From contig JAJECS010000013.1 in the NCBI GenBank assembly GCA_022821905.1, positions 62,001 through 126,000 on the forward strand: a stretch of 64,000 nt of DNA, written 5' to 3'. A program made the translations under genes and the position numbers. Source of the DNA: Chloroflexota bacterium. Its GTDB lineage: Bacteria; Chloroflexota; UBA11872. The notes under the pieces were generated by a model. The model was not told the origin of the DNA and did not search any database. It saw nothing but the letters and a program-made list of their open reading frames with translations. Below, in pieces: positions 36,850 through 45,403 of the stretch; the stretch's first letter is position 1; every line of letters begins with the position of its first letter.

Positions 36850-37632
36850 TCACAGCTCGACTTCGCGAACCGCGGCCCTATACGTCAAGTCCTCGATCTG
36901 GACGCGAAACTCGTCGGCGGCGGATTCGAGATCGAACACGATGGACACCGTCTCCTCGCTGCCGGCCAGCAACGACTCGGCGAATATCAGCGGTCGGCCT
37001 TCGTAGGCGGGCTTAGGCGTGGTGGAAAGCCCGTTCGTGCCCACTTGGTCAAAGCCGTAGCTTGCGCCGTTGTCGTCGATGAGATTCACCCGTTCGGGCG
37101 AATACTGGATGAGTGTCGACGTGCGATTTTGGAACCTGGCCACCACGACGACGTACACCCCGTTTTTCGGCATGACGTCGCGCCCAAAGTACTGGGGGAT
37201 GGAGACCACGGTGTACACGTCGAGCAGGGTGATTTGGAGATTCGTGTCCGAGATGGCCGTTTCGCCGACGGCGAGATCGGTGACCTCAACGGTCGGTTCC
37301 GGTGTTGCGGCAGCGGCGGTCGCGCTGGCCTGGTCCGGGGTCGCCTGGGCCGTGGCCGCTTGGGCAGCCGTCGAGTCGGAGGCCGTCGCTGAGGACGCCG
37401 CCTCGGTTACCGCAACGGCCACTGTTGGCGTCGGAGGGGCCGCAACACTCGAGCCGGCCCTGGCGCGCTCTTCGGCTTGCCGGGCAGCCTCGATGCTGGC
37501 AAGCAGCGCCGCTTCACCTGGGGCGTACACGATCCGAAGGAGGGCAAGGGCGACGCCAACGACAATCACCGAGGCCACGATGAACCGCGCGCTGCCGGGC
37601 ATACGCCAAATGCCGGAGAGGAAAGCCGTCAC
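36850..37632 (-). CDS. Membrane-anchored DUF4352-like (Ig-fold) protein
   Basis: 260 residues from GTG 37632 (ATG 37602 is an alternative). One N-terminal helix (FIVASVIVVGVALALLRIVY) anchors it; a Thr/Ala-rich linker of about 80 residues follows, and then a C-terminal domain of about 140 residues resembling DUF4352/telomeric-repeat-factor-2-like beta sandwiches: VGETAISDTNLQITLLDVYT, GVYVVVVARFQNRTSTLIQY, RVNLIDDNGASYGFDQVG and ETVSIVFDLESAADEFRVQI. These domains are usually extracytoplasmic and bind ligands or stabilise other proteins. Function unknown. Confidence 0.75.
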   Translation of the reverse strand: MTAFLSGIWRMPGSARFIVASVIVVGVALALLRIVYAPGEAALLASIEAARQAEERARAGSSVAAPPTPTVAVAVTEAASSATASDSTAAQAATAQATPDQASATAAAATPEPTVEVTDLAVGETAISDTNLQITLLDVYTVVSIPQYFGRDVMPKNGVYVVVVARFQNRTSTLIQYSPERVNLIDDNGASYGFDQVGTNGLSTTPKPAYEGRPLIFAESLLAGSEETVSIVFDLESAADEFRVQIEDLTYRAAVREVEL

Positions 37633-37744
37633 GTCAGCGTCTCTGCACGAATTATCACCGGCAATACGTCCTGTCTACCGCCAGGCGCCGAATACTCACA
37701 CGCCTGACGGTGTCTTCAGATGCTAGGCAGGTGAGCGAAAGCCG

Positions 37745-38965
37745 TCAACGCGCGGCCGCGCCCGGAGTTGCGGCAGCGTCCGGCAACACAAAGCCTTTCG
37801 GAAGGACGGCGCTGTCAAAATTGGCGCCGGCGAGGTCCGCACCGGCGAGCGAGGCGTCGGTCAGATCGGCGCCGCTGAGGTTGGCGGCCCGGAGATCGGC
37901 ATTCGTCATGATGGCGCCCCGCAAGCTGGCGCCGATAAGCAGCGCTCGCCCCAGGTCCGCGCGGCTTAGCTTGGCGAAGCTCAAGTCGGCATTGGGCAGG
38001 TCGGCGAAGTGCAAGGTGGCGCCGGTGAAGTCGGCATGACGGAGGTTCGTTCCGCGAAGCCCAGCGCCATACAGATGCGTGCCGGCCAGCGTGGCATGGG
38101 AAAGGTCGGCACGGTCGAGCGTCGCCGCCAGCAGGTCGGACCCGCGGAGATCGGCACTGCGCCCAACCGTGGCGTACCCGGAGAGATTGGATTCGGTGAA
38201 GTCGACGAAGCGCAGGTTGGCCTCGCTGAGATCCGCGCCCGTCAGGTCCGTGCGACTAACCTCGGCGCTGTAGAGGCGGGCGCCGTCGAGCCGAACCTCC
38301 GAAAGGGTTGCGTCGCGGATCGTGGCCTGGGTCAGGTTCACGCCCGTGAGGGTGGCGCCGCTGGCGTCGGTGCCGAACAGCCGCGCGCTTGCCAGCACCG
38401 AGTCGGTGAAATCGGCGTCGGGCAGCTTGGCGTCGGTGAACGACGCCCGCGTCAGGTTGGCATCGGTGATGACGGCTCGTGGGGCCGTGACGCCTTGCAG
38501 CTGGATCGACTGCGCCTCGACCCCTGCCATGCGTACATCGGTTAGCGTGGCATCCCGAAGCTCCGCCCACACCATCTGCGCGCCCGCCAGCGACGCGCCC
38601 ACGAAGCGCGAGCGGTGGGCCGCGACGCCGGTGAGGTCGGCCCCGTCCAACCGCGCCTCGCTGAAGTCGGCATCGACGAGGATCGCCAGCCGCAAGTTCG
38701 CACCCCGAAGGTCCGCACCGGAGAGATTCGCACCGGCAAGGTCTGCCTTCTGAAGGTGCACGCCCGCGAGATCGGCCCCACGCAGGTCAACGCCGGGACA
38801 GCGGGTGGGCTCCTGGAGCCATGCCTCGGCAAATCCCGACTGAATCACGCACCCATTGACGACCATGGCGTTCTGACTCAGGACGATTGCGACCACCGCC
38901 GTGACCAGCACGCCCGCGCCGGCAACGATCAGCGTCGCCACGACAGCTCGAAGGATACTTACCAT
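37745..38965 (-). CDS. Membrane-anchored pentapeptide-repeat protein
   Basis: 406 residues. An N-terminal transmembrane helix (VVATLIVAGAGVLVTAVVAIVLS) is followed by about 45 residues and then a nearly continuous run of pentapeptide repeats (A/C/T-D/N-L/F-x-x), from GVDLRGADLAGVHLQKADL near residue 58 to LAGADLAGANFDSAVLPK near residue 390, interrupted only by small irregular turns. This gives some 65 repeats, a right-handed quadrilateral beta helix about 300 residues long. It probably projects outside the membrane. Pentapeptide proteins include DNA-gyrase protectors and adhesin-like or scaffold proteins; membrane anchoring argues against gyrase protection. Confidence 0.88.
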   Translation of the reverse strand: MVSILRAVVATLIVAGAGVLVTAVVAIVLSQNAMVVNGCVIQSGFAEAWLQEPTRCPGVDLRGADLAGVHLQKADLAGANLSGADLRGANLRLAILVDADFSEARLDGADLTGVAAHRSRFVGASLAGAQMVWAELRDATLTDVRMAGVEAQSIQLQGVTAPRAVITDANLTRASFTDAKLPDADFTDSVLASARLFGTDASGATLTGVNLTQATIRDATLSEVRLDGARLYSAEVSRTDLTGADLSEANLRFVDFTESNLSGYATVGRSADLRGSDLLAATLDRADLSHATLAGTHLYGAGLRGTNLRHADFTGATLHFADLPNADLSFAKLSRADLGRALLIGASLRGAIMTNADLRAANLSGADLTDASLAGADLAGANFDSAVLPKGFVLPDAAATPGAAAR

Positions 38966-39109
38966 GGATTCGAGGCTTACGAGCCGAGCGTCGTCGGCAC
39001 GGCCCTACCGAGGGTTGCGGAGCGAGTATGCGCCACGTAGCATGACTCTGCTGGCGATGCGGCGCCGCGGTGGCAGGCCAGGCATTCGCCAGCCCGTGGA
39101 ACTGCCGCG

Positions 39110-40072
39110 ATGACTCAATACATCACCCGGCGGATTTTGATATCTATCCCGCTGTTATTTGGGATTTCGATCATCACGTTCGTGATCATTAACATGGCGC
39201 CAGGAGACCCGCTGACAGCGCTCCTGAACCCGGAAGACCAGCTCTCCATTTCAGTTCGAGACGTGGAGGAATTGCGGCGCCGGCTTGGTCTCGACCGCCC
39301 GGGACCGGTGCGATACGTCATCTGGCTCAAAGAAGCGTTGACAGGGAATCTTGGCTTCTCGTATCAAACGAAGCGTCCGGTGATTGAGATGATTGTTGAA
39401 AAACTACCGGTGACTATAAGCTTGATGGGCGTAGCGTTGGCACTTGCCGTGTCCATTGGGGTGGTGTTTGGCGTTCTTTCGGCTCTCAGGCAATATTCAA
39501 TTGTCGACTATTCCCTATCGGTCGTCTCATTTTTCATGATCTCAATTCCCCAATTCTTCTTTGCGCTCTCGGGCATGTTGATTTTCGCCGTGTGGTTGGG
39601 GTGGCTGCCCGTATTTGGCATGTGGACCGCCGGCCGGGATCCCGAGCTGGGGGATGTTGTCCGCCACGCGATCCTGCCGATCTCGGCCCTGATGCTGCAG
39701 GACATCGCGGTGTACATGCGCTATACGCGGGCGTCGATGCTCGACACGCTCTCCGCCGAGTACGTGCTGACCGCGCGGGCCAAGGGGCTGAGTGAAACGC
39801 TCGTCCTATGGAAGCACGTATTTCGCAACGCGCTGGTGCCGCTGGTCACGGTTTTGGGGCTTTCGTTGCCCGCGCTCATCGGCGGCGCGCTCATCATCGA
39901 GACCATCTTCTCGTGGCCCGGCGTTGGTTCGCTGGCCTACACGTCGTTGCTGCAACGTGACTATCCGGTGCAGATGGCCGTGTTGCTGATGGGCGCCACG
40001 GCGGTCCTCGCCGCCAACCTTCTCACGGACGTGGCCTACGCCTGGGTCGATCCGCGCGTGCGTCACTCGTAA
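39110..40072 (+). CDS. Oligopeptide/dipeptide-type ABC transporter permease 1
   Basis: DppB/OppB-like permease of 320 residues: MTQYITRRILISIPLLFGIS start, first helix, FVIINMAPGDPLTALLNPE, six helices, and the EAA loop SAEYVLTARAKGLSETLVLWKHVFRNALVPLV. It pairs with the next gene to form the membrane pore; no ATPase gene is in the window. The first ~470 bp are visibly richer in A+T than the second half and neighbours (for example GGATTTTGATATCTATCC). A 23-codon frame (39042-39113) ends in ATGA over the start codon and could be a short leader peptide, but this is weak. It is divergent from the pentapeptide gene. Confidence 0.92.
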   Translation: MTQYITRRILISIPLLFGISIITFVIINMAPGDPLTALLNPEDQLSISVRDVEELRRRLGLDRPGPVRYVIWLKEALTGNLGFSYQTKRPVIEMIVEKLPVTISLMGVALALAVSIGVVFGVLSALRQYSIVDYSLSVVSFFMISIPQFFFALSGMLIFAVWLGWLPVFGMWTAGRDPELGDVVRHAILPISALMLQDIAVYMRYTRASMLDTLSAEYVLTARAKGLSETLVLWKHVFRNALVPLVTVLGLSLPALIGGALIIETIFSWPGVGSLAYTSLLQRDYPVQMAVLLMGATAVLAANLLTDVAYAWVDPRVRHS

Positions 40073-40083
40073 GGCTGGGACAC

Positions 40084-41058
40084 GTGTCACAGACGACCCC
40101 ACCGAACAATCATCCTCAACCCGCCGAGGCGGAGAGTAGCGCGGCAGTCACGACCGCACCGCGACGCACGGAGGCGATCGAGCTCCTCGACCTTCCGCCG
40201 GAGCTTTCACCCTGGACGCGGGCGCGGCGACGCTTCATGTCGCACAAGCTGGCTGTCCTCGGGCTCGCCATTCTTCTGAATATGGTCCTGATCGCGATCT
40301 TCGCGGATTTCGTGGCTCCCTACGACCCGACGCGGAACCACCTCCACAAGCTGCTGGCCCCACCGGATTCGTTGAACTGGCTGGGGACCGACCGCTCCGG
40401 TCGCGACACATTCAGTCGGGTCGTCTACGGATCCCGCGTCTCACTATCCGTGGGCGTTGTGGCGGTATCGATTTACCTGGCAATCGCGTTTGCTATTGGG
40501 GCCTCGGCGGGATTGGCGGGCGGTCGCGTCGACAACATTCTTATGCGCTTTACGGATCTCATCATGACCTTTCCGTCATTCATTCTCATCGTCATCATGG
40601 CGGGGATTCTTGGCCCGAGCATCCTCAACGTGATGGTGATCATTGGGATCTTCGGCTGGCCGGGACTCGCGCGTCTGATTCGCGGTCAGATTCTGGTTCA
40701 GCGCGAGCTGGACTACGTGATCGCGTCACAGGCGCTGGGCGGCAGCCTGCGTCACATCATCCGGCGCCATGTGCTGCCCAACGTCGTCGGGCCGGTGTCC
40801 GTGGCGGTCACGCTGGGGGTCGCCGGGGCGATCCTGGCCGAGGCTGGGCTGAGTTTCCTGGGCCTTGGCATCTCGGAGCCGGCGGCAAGCTGGGGGACGA
40901 TGATCAGCAACGCCCGCGGGATCGCGTTCATCGACGCCGCACCGGCCCTATGGCTGTCGCCCGGGCTCTCGATCGTCCTGGCCGTGCTGGCGATCTACTT
41001 CGTTGGGGACGGGCTGCGGGACGCGTTCGACGTGCGGGGCAGCGGGTCGGGAAACTAG
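40084..41058 (+). CDS. Oligopeptide/dipeptide-type ABC transporter permease 2
   Basis: DppC/OppC-like permease of 324 residues, GTG 40084, 11 bases after the first permease. It has a longer cytoplasmic N-terminus (about 55 residues) ahead of helix 1 (LAVLGLAILLNMVLIAIFADF), the periplasmic motif APYDPTRNHLHKLLAPPDS followed by NWLGTDRSGRDTFSRVVYGS, and the EAA loop LDYVIASQALGGSLRHIIRR followed by HVLPNVVGPV. Expected partner of the preceding permease and probably of the solute-binding protein encoded convergently at 41382-43310. Confidence 0.93.
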   Translation: MSQTTPPNNHPQPAEAESSAAVTTAPRRTEAIELLDLPPELSPWTRARRRFMSHKLAVLGLAILLNMVLIAIFADFVAPYDPTRNHLHKLLAPPDSLNWLGTDRSGRDTFSRVVYGSRVSLSVGVVAVSIYLAIAFAIGASAGLAGGRVDNILMRFTDLIMTFPSFILIVIMAGILGPSILNVMVIIGIFGWPGLARLIRGQILVQRELDYVIASQALGGSLRHIIRRHVLPNVVGPVSVAVTLGVAGAILAEAGLSFLGLGISEPAASWGTMISNARGIAFIDAAPALWLSPGLSIVLAVLAIYFVGDGLRDAFDVRGSGSGN

Positions 41059-41136
41059 CGAAGCCGCTTCCCGAGGCAACGCGGCGGCTGGCGGCGGGTT
41101 GCCCGTGCCTGATCCCCGCATGCGGGGTCGAGCGTC

Positions 41137-41190
41137 TTAGATTCCTCGCCTGCGGCTCGGAATGACAGGTAGGGCGGCTCGGAATGACTG
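41137..41190. repeat. Dispersed intergenic element, TTAGATTCCTCGC family
   Basis: CTTAGATTCCTCGCCTGCGG then CTCGGAATGACAGG and a second CTCGGAATGACTGG 20 bp on. It matches the element at 33728. The stretch 41059-41381 has no gene: it holds this repeat and the hairpin that follows. Confidence 0.55.
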
Positions 41191-41303
41191 GTGGGGCGCG
41201 TCGCGGGCCCCATTCCCGCGCTGCTCGAAGCGCGGGCCGGCGATCGACTGGGAATCCCAGGCTGCACGCGGCCTGGGCCGCCGGAGGGTCGATCCTTAAG
41301 CCG

Positions 41304-41337
41304 CCGAGGCGGCGGGGATTGCTCCCCGCCGCCTCGG
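41304..41337. terminator. 14-bp perfect hairpin between converging genes
   Basis: CCGAGGCGGCGGGG (41304-41317) and CCCCGCCGCCTCGG (41324-41337) pair perfectly around the loop ATTGCT. It lies between the end of the permease operon and the end of the solute-binding protein gene, an ideal place for a two-way terminator, although there is no T-run on either side. Confidence 0.5.
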
Positions 41338-41381
41338 TAAACGGGCGTCGAGTCGGCCCGCAAGCCGGCTCGATCCGAGGA

Positions 41382-43310
41382 CTACCCGCTGAAGTCCGTG
41401 CCGTCCCAGCGCGGGTCGATCCACACCTCTTCGACCTTCGACCGCACCGGCTGCGTGTAGGTGTGCTGCCAGAGCGGCCCCTGCACACGACGGTGATAGA
41501 TGTTGCGCACCGATCCGTACGACATGGGGCCAACGACCATGGTGCCCCGGCCGTGGATGTAGGCCGCAATCTCGTACCAACGCTCCTGCAACGTCGCGGT
41601 GTCGGTGGCCTCATTGGCCTTCTCGTACAGCGCGTCCAGCTCGGGGTCGCAAATGTTCGAGTGGTTGAAGCCGCCATCGTCGTAGACCCAGCCGCACTTC
41701 ACGCGCTGCCAGCCGTCGTTGAGCGTGTTGAAGCCGCCCATGTTGGCAATGACCAAATCATGGGAGCGCTTCTGATACAGCTCCTCGACAACTGCCGAGA
41801 CGTCGATCTTGAAGAATTCGACGTTCAGGCCCACGTCCGCCCAGTACTGCTGGAGCGCCACGTCGCGCGGCCCAGGGTTGCCCCACTTGATGAACCTGAT
41901 CGCCTGGCTGGTGTCGAAGCCAGATTCGGCGATGAGCTCCCGGGCCTCGTCGGGGTTGTAGGTCAACTCGCGGTAGGTGCCCGGCGGCGGGTCGGCGATG
42001 AGCCCGACATGCGCGAAGCAGTAGTTGGTGAGAAAGCGCGTGCCGCCGTCGAGGGTCTCGATGACGGTCTCGCGGTCGATGGCGAGGATCATCGCCTCCG
42101 TCAGCAACGAGAGGTCGGTGTTGGCGAAGATCTCGGCGTCCCAGTTGAGGAACAGATTGGCGCCGAACGGCGAGCGCTGCGGCAGACCTTGCAGGTGCGC
42201 AAGCTGACCGAGGCGCTGGAACGACTCCACGCTGCCGGCGCGGATGTAATCCATCTCGCCGGCCTCGGAGGCCGCGTCGATGGCGTCGCGGTCGCCATAG
42301 CGAATGATCTTGCCGTCAACGTACGGCGCGCCGTAGGCAAAGTCGGAGTAGGACTCCATTTCGAAGAACTGACCCTCGACAAAGCGCACGGCCTTCATCG
42401 GCCCGTTGGCAATCGGCTTGGAGGCGTACTCCGTGCCCTCGAACGCGTCCTCGGGCGCGATGTTCTCGTAGATGTGCTTCGGGTAGGGCGGCAGGTGAAT
42501 GGAGCGGTCCTTGAGCGGTCGCCCCCACCATCCGGGGTCGGGCCGCCGCAGCGAGACCCGCACGGTCATCTCGTCGACCTTGGCCACGCCCCCCGCGTCC
42601 TCGACGTTGTCGGTCGGGTTCTCGGCCCAGGCCTGCGCACCCTCGATGTCGATATAGGTGATGTCGCCGAACTTGGCGCCATAGGCCGGGTGGATGGCCA
42701 TGTGGAAGCCCCAAATGACGTCGTCGGCGGTGACAGGCACGCCGTCATGCCACTTGACATCGGGGTTGATGTGGAAGTCGTAGACGCGCCCGCCCTCGAC
42801 CTCATCCCACGAATTCGCCACCCCAGGGCCCCAGCCTCCAGGCAGCGACGGGGTGCGGCCATCGCCCCACTGGTCGCCATACCAGAGTTGCAGCCAGACC
42901 ACGTCGTTGACGAAGTGGTGGCTGCTGCTCCACTGGGCGTAGGGGTTCCAGGCGTTGGACGCCGGGTTGCCGGTGCCCATTACCAGCGTGCCGCCGCTGG
43001 CGGGGCCAACCATCTCTTCCGAGGGGGCTGCCGTGACCATGACTTCCTTGATGACTTCCTTGGTCACGACCCGCTCGACCGGCACTTCCTTGATGACCTC
43101 TTGCGTCACCACCGTCTCGACCGGGACCTCTTTGATCACTTCCTTGGTGACCACCGTTTCGACCTGGACTTCCTTGATCACTTCCTTGGTCACGACCTGC
43201 GTTTCACCGCACGCCGCAAGCACGGCCGCGCCGGCGGCACCAAACAGTCCGGCAGCCGCGCCTTGCAAAACGCGCCTCCGCGATACCGATGTACGCATTG
43301 CGTTTCTCAT
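41382..43310 (-). CDS. Family 5 solute-binding lipoprotein (DppA/OppA-like)
   Basis: 642 residues from ATG 43310 with GAGGGG upstream. The N-terminus has a twin-arginine-like motif (SVSRRRVLQG) and a lipobox (AVLAAC), so it is probably exported and lipid-anchored. A 14-residue repeat (VVTKEVIKEVPVET, four copies) follows and acts as a spacer. The binding domain has ANSWDEVEGGRVYDFHINPD, VKWHDGVPVTADDVIWGFHM, ALQQYWADVGLNVEFFKID and other family 5 features. It likely captures an oligopeptide or oligosaccharide for the permeases at 39110-41058, from which it is convergent instead of sharing an operon. The long upstream extension of the frame is non-coding. Confidence 0.9.
   Translation of the reverse strand: MRNAMRTSVSRRRVLQGAAAGLFGAAGAAVLAACGETQVVTKEVIKEVQVETVVTKEVIKEVPVETVVTQEVIKEVPVERVVTKEVIKEVMVTAAPSEEMVGPASGGTLVMGTGNPASNAWNPYAQWSSSHHFVNDVVWLQLWYGDQWGDGRTPSLPGGWGPGVANSWDEVEGGRVYDFHINPDVKWHDGVPVTADDVIWGFHMAIHPAYGAKFGDITYIDIEGAQAWAENPTDNVEDAGGVAKVDEMTVRVSLRRPDPGWWGRPLKDRSIHLPPYPKHIYENIAPEDAFEGTEYASKPIANGPMKAVRFVEGQFFEMESYSDFAYGAPYVDGKIIRYGDRDAIDAASEAGEMDYIRAGSVESFQRLGQLAHLQGLPQRSPFGANLFLNWDAEIFANTDLSLLTEAMILAIDRETVIETLDGGTRFLTNYCFAHVGLIADPPPGTYRELTYNPDEARELIAESGFDTSQAIRFIKWGNPGPRDVALQQYWADVGLNVEFFKIDVSAVVEELYQKRSHDLVIANMGGFNTLNDGWQRVKCGWVYDDGGFNHSNICDPELDALYEKANEATDTATLQERWYEIAAYIHGRGTMVVGPMSYGSVRNIYHRRVQGPLWQHTYTQPVRSKVEEVWIDPRWDGTDFSG
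43041..43202 (-). repeat. 42-bp tandem repeat inside the solute-binding protein gene
   Basis: Four imperfect copies of a 42-bp unit encode VVTKEVIKEV(P/Q)VET-type spacers just after the lipobox Cys. Copy number may vary between strains through slippage. Confidence 0.75.
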
Positions 43311-43470
43311 AGGACCCCTCCCCCTCCTGCTCGGGCCGCCTGCACGCCAAAGACTGGCGCCTGCAAATCGAGCATTGTCCAAACACCTTATCACCCGAAG
43401 TATCTCGTGGTCCGGCCAGCCGGCTGGCGACGAGCCGACGCGAGAGGTCCCGAGCGACCAACGGGCCGGG

Positions 43471-44271
43471 TCAGGACCAGCGGCGCTCGGGCGGGTCGAA
43501 GACGAAGCCGTGGAAGAGCGCGCGGCGCTCGGGTGACAGGCCGGCGTAGAAGGCCTTGGAGTAGCTCCAGTGCTCGGGGTTGGCGACCATGAAGCCATGC
43601 TCGTAGGCGTAGTACAGCATGATGCGGCTGGCGTCGGGATCGATGCTCGGCCCGCGCGTGTGCCACACGGCGTTGTGGAACATGAATGCCGTCCCCGCCG
43701 GCCCGCAGACCTGGACGGCGCCGGGCATGGTGTCGTAGCCCGCCTGCTGCTCCTGGGACGGTTCGGCGGCGCTGCGATGCGAGCCGGGCACGAGCGTGAG
43801 ATTGCCCCGTCCGGGCTCGCGCATGTCCGACAGGTAGTAGCCGACCTTGAGCTGCATCAAGGGCGTGGGCCGACCGAGCACGCGCAGATAGCCGCCGTCG
43901 GGATGCCACTGCGGCGGCCGGTCCGAGGCCCCAACCTCCCAGATGGCGTCCGACGCGTGGAAATGGGGATTGCGGATGAGGAACGCATGGAGGTAGGGCA
44001 TGAGGGGCGCGTAGTCGATGAGATCCAATAGCGCCGGATCGTCCTCGAGAATGTGGAATATTCGCGTGTTTGGCCCGTCGACGTCGGCACCCCCGCTGGT
44101 CGGCGTGTTCGACTCGGCCAGACCACGGCGGCGTTCCATGACGCGCTCGAGCCGCTCGGTGAGTAGGGCGACGTGGTCCGGCGTGAGAAACCCTGGGATG
44201 ACCAGGTAGCCGCTGGTCTGAAACGCGTAGATCTCGTCGGGCGTCGGAGTCGCGGGGCTTTCGGTTGTCAC
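43471..44271 (-). CDS. Phytanoyl-CoA dioxygenase (PhyH) family protein
   Basis: Fe(II)/2-oxoglutarate-dependent oxygenase-like protein of 266 residues, GTG 44271. It starts with FQTSGYLVIPGFLTPDHVAL, typical of PhyH. The Fe-binding facial triad is visible: HxD in PPQWHPDGGYLRV and the distal His in FHNAVWHTRGPSI, followed by the 2-oxoglutarate Arg in DASRIMLYYAYE. LSDMREPGRGNLTLVPGSH is another family mark. It is 23 bp after the aldo-keto reductase gene and may be co-transcribed. The substrate is not known. Confidence 0.9.
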   Translation of the reverse strand: MTTESPATPTPDEIYAFQTSGYLVIPGFLTPDHVALLTERLERVMERRRGLAESNTPTSGGADVDGPNTRIFHILEDDPALLDLIDYAPLMPYLHAFLIRNPHFHASDAIWEVGASDRPPQWHPDGGYLRVLGRPTPLMQLKVGYYLSDMREPGRGNLTLVPGSHRSAAEPSQEQQAGYDTMPGAVQVCGPAGTAFMFHNAVWHTRGPSIDPDASRIMLYYAYEHGFMVANPEHWSYSKAFYAGLSPERRALFHGFVFDPPERRWS

Positions 44272-44294
44272 GGGCTGCTCATCCGTTGGCGCGC

Positions 44295-45245
44295 CTACGC
44301 CTCGGGCGGATCACTCACCGCCGCTTCGATGGCTTCGAGCTCGTCCGGACTCATCGCCCAGCCGACGGTTTCCACGTTCTGCCGGACGTGCTCGGGCCGG
44401 GAGGCGCCGGCAATGACCGAGGCGATGACCGGTTGGCGGGCAAGCCAGCTCATGGCCAGCTCCAGCAGGGTTCGTCCGCTCGCGTCCGCCACGGCGCGCA
44501 GCCGCTCGGTCTTGGCGACGTTTGCCGGCGTGCGCCAGCGATTGCCCTGGGAGCCCTCGGCCAGTCGCGTCCCAGCCGGCGCCGCCTCGCCGGGCCGGTA
44601 TTTCCCGCTGAGCAAGCCGCTGGCAAGTGGGAAATACGGCAACAGCGACAAGCCAAAGGCCTCGCAGGCGGGAATGACCTCCGCCTCGACGCTTCGGTCG
44701 AGGAGGCTGTAATGGTTCTGCGCGGAGAGGAACGGGGTCAGGTTGGCGCGCTCGGCGGCGGCCGCGGCGGCGGCGATCTGCCAACCGGCGAAGTTGGAAT
44801 GCCCGAGGTAGCGCACCTTGCCCTGGCGGACGAGGAGATCGAGCGCGGACAGCGTCTCCTCGATGGGCGTGTTGGGGTCCGGCCGGTGCATCTGATAGAG
44901 GTCGATGTAATCGGTCTTCAGCCGGCGCAGGCTGTCCTCGACGGCTTGCATGACGTGGCGACGCGAGCCACCCACCTGCATGGGGCCGTCTCCCATCGGG
45001 GAGGCGAATTTGGTGGCAATGACCGCGTCGTCGCGACAACCCTTGAGCGCGGCGCCCAGAAACTTCTCCGAGCGACCGTTCTGCCCGTAGCTGTTGCTCG
45101 TGTCGAACAGCGTGATACCGACATCCAGCGCGGCGTGGACCACGGCGCGCGTCTGCTTGCGATCGCAGCGTCCGCCGAACTGATTGCAGCCGACGCCCAC
45201 GAGCGAGACTTCCAATCCGGATCGGCCGAGCCTCCGGTAGTCCAT
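44295..45245 (-). CDS. Aldo-keto reductase
   Basis: NADPH-dependent (beta/alpha)8 oxidoreductase, 316 residues from ATG 45245 with GGAGA eight bases upstream; starts MDYRRLGRSGLEVSLVGVGC. The catalytic tetrad is present: Asp and Tyr in TLFDTSNSYGQNGRSE, Lys in AVIATKFASPM and His in YIDLYQMHRPDPNTP. The NADP segment VASVIAGASRPEHVRQNV is near the C-terminus. It belongs to the YajO/Gre3-like bacterial AKRs; the substrate could be a sugar or aldehyde. Confidence 0.92.
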   Translation of the reverse strand: MDYRRLGRSGLEVSLVGVGCNQFGGRCDRKQTRAVVHAALDVGITLFDTSNSYGQNGRSEKFLGAALKGCRDDAVIATKFASPMGDGPMQVGGSRRHVMQAVEDSLRRLKTDYIDLYQMHRPDPNTPIEETLSALDLLVRQGKVRYLGHSNFAGWQIAAAAAAAERANLTPFLSAQNHYSLLDRSVEAEVIPACEAFGLSLLPYFPLASGLLSGKYRPGEAAPAGTRLAEGSQGNRWRTPANVAKTERLRAVADASGRTLLELAMSWLARQPVIASVIAGASRPEHVRQNVETVGWAMSPDELEAIEAAVSDPPEA

Positions 45246-45403
45246 GGGCGTCTCCAAGCAACGGCGCATTGCCCGTACGGCCGGCAAGTATAGGAAGGCC
45301 GAGCGGGCGGTCGTATCGGGAACGGCTTCACACGGAGTCGCCGGATGCAGGCATGATGGACCGCAGAGGCTGGGGCATCGGCCCTGAAAAGTGAGTGAAC
45401 GGC

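Noticed and set aside
43041-43202. Regular repeats resembling a small CRISPR array
   Set aside because: They are contiguous 42-bp coding repeats without spacers, in frame, encoding VVTKEVIKEVPVET-type linkers of a lipoprotein.
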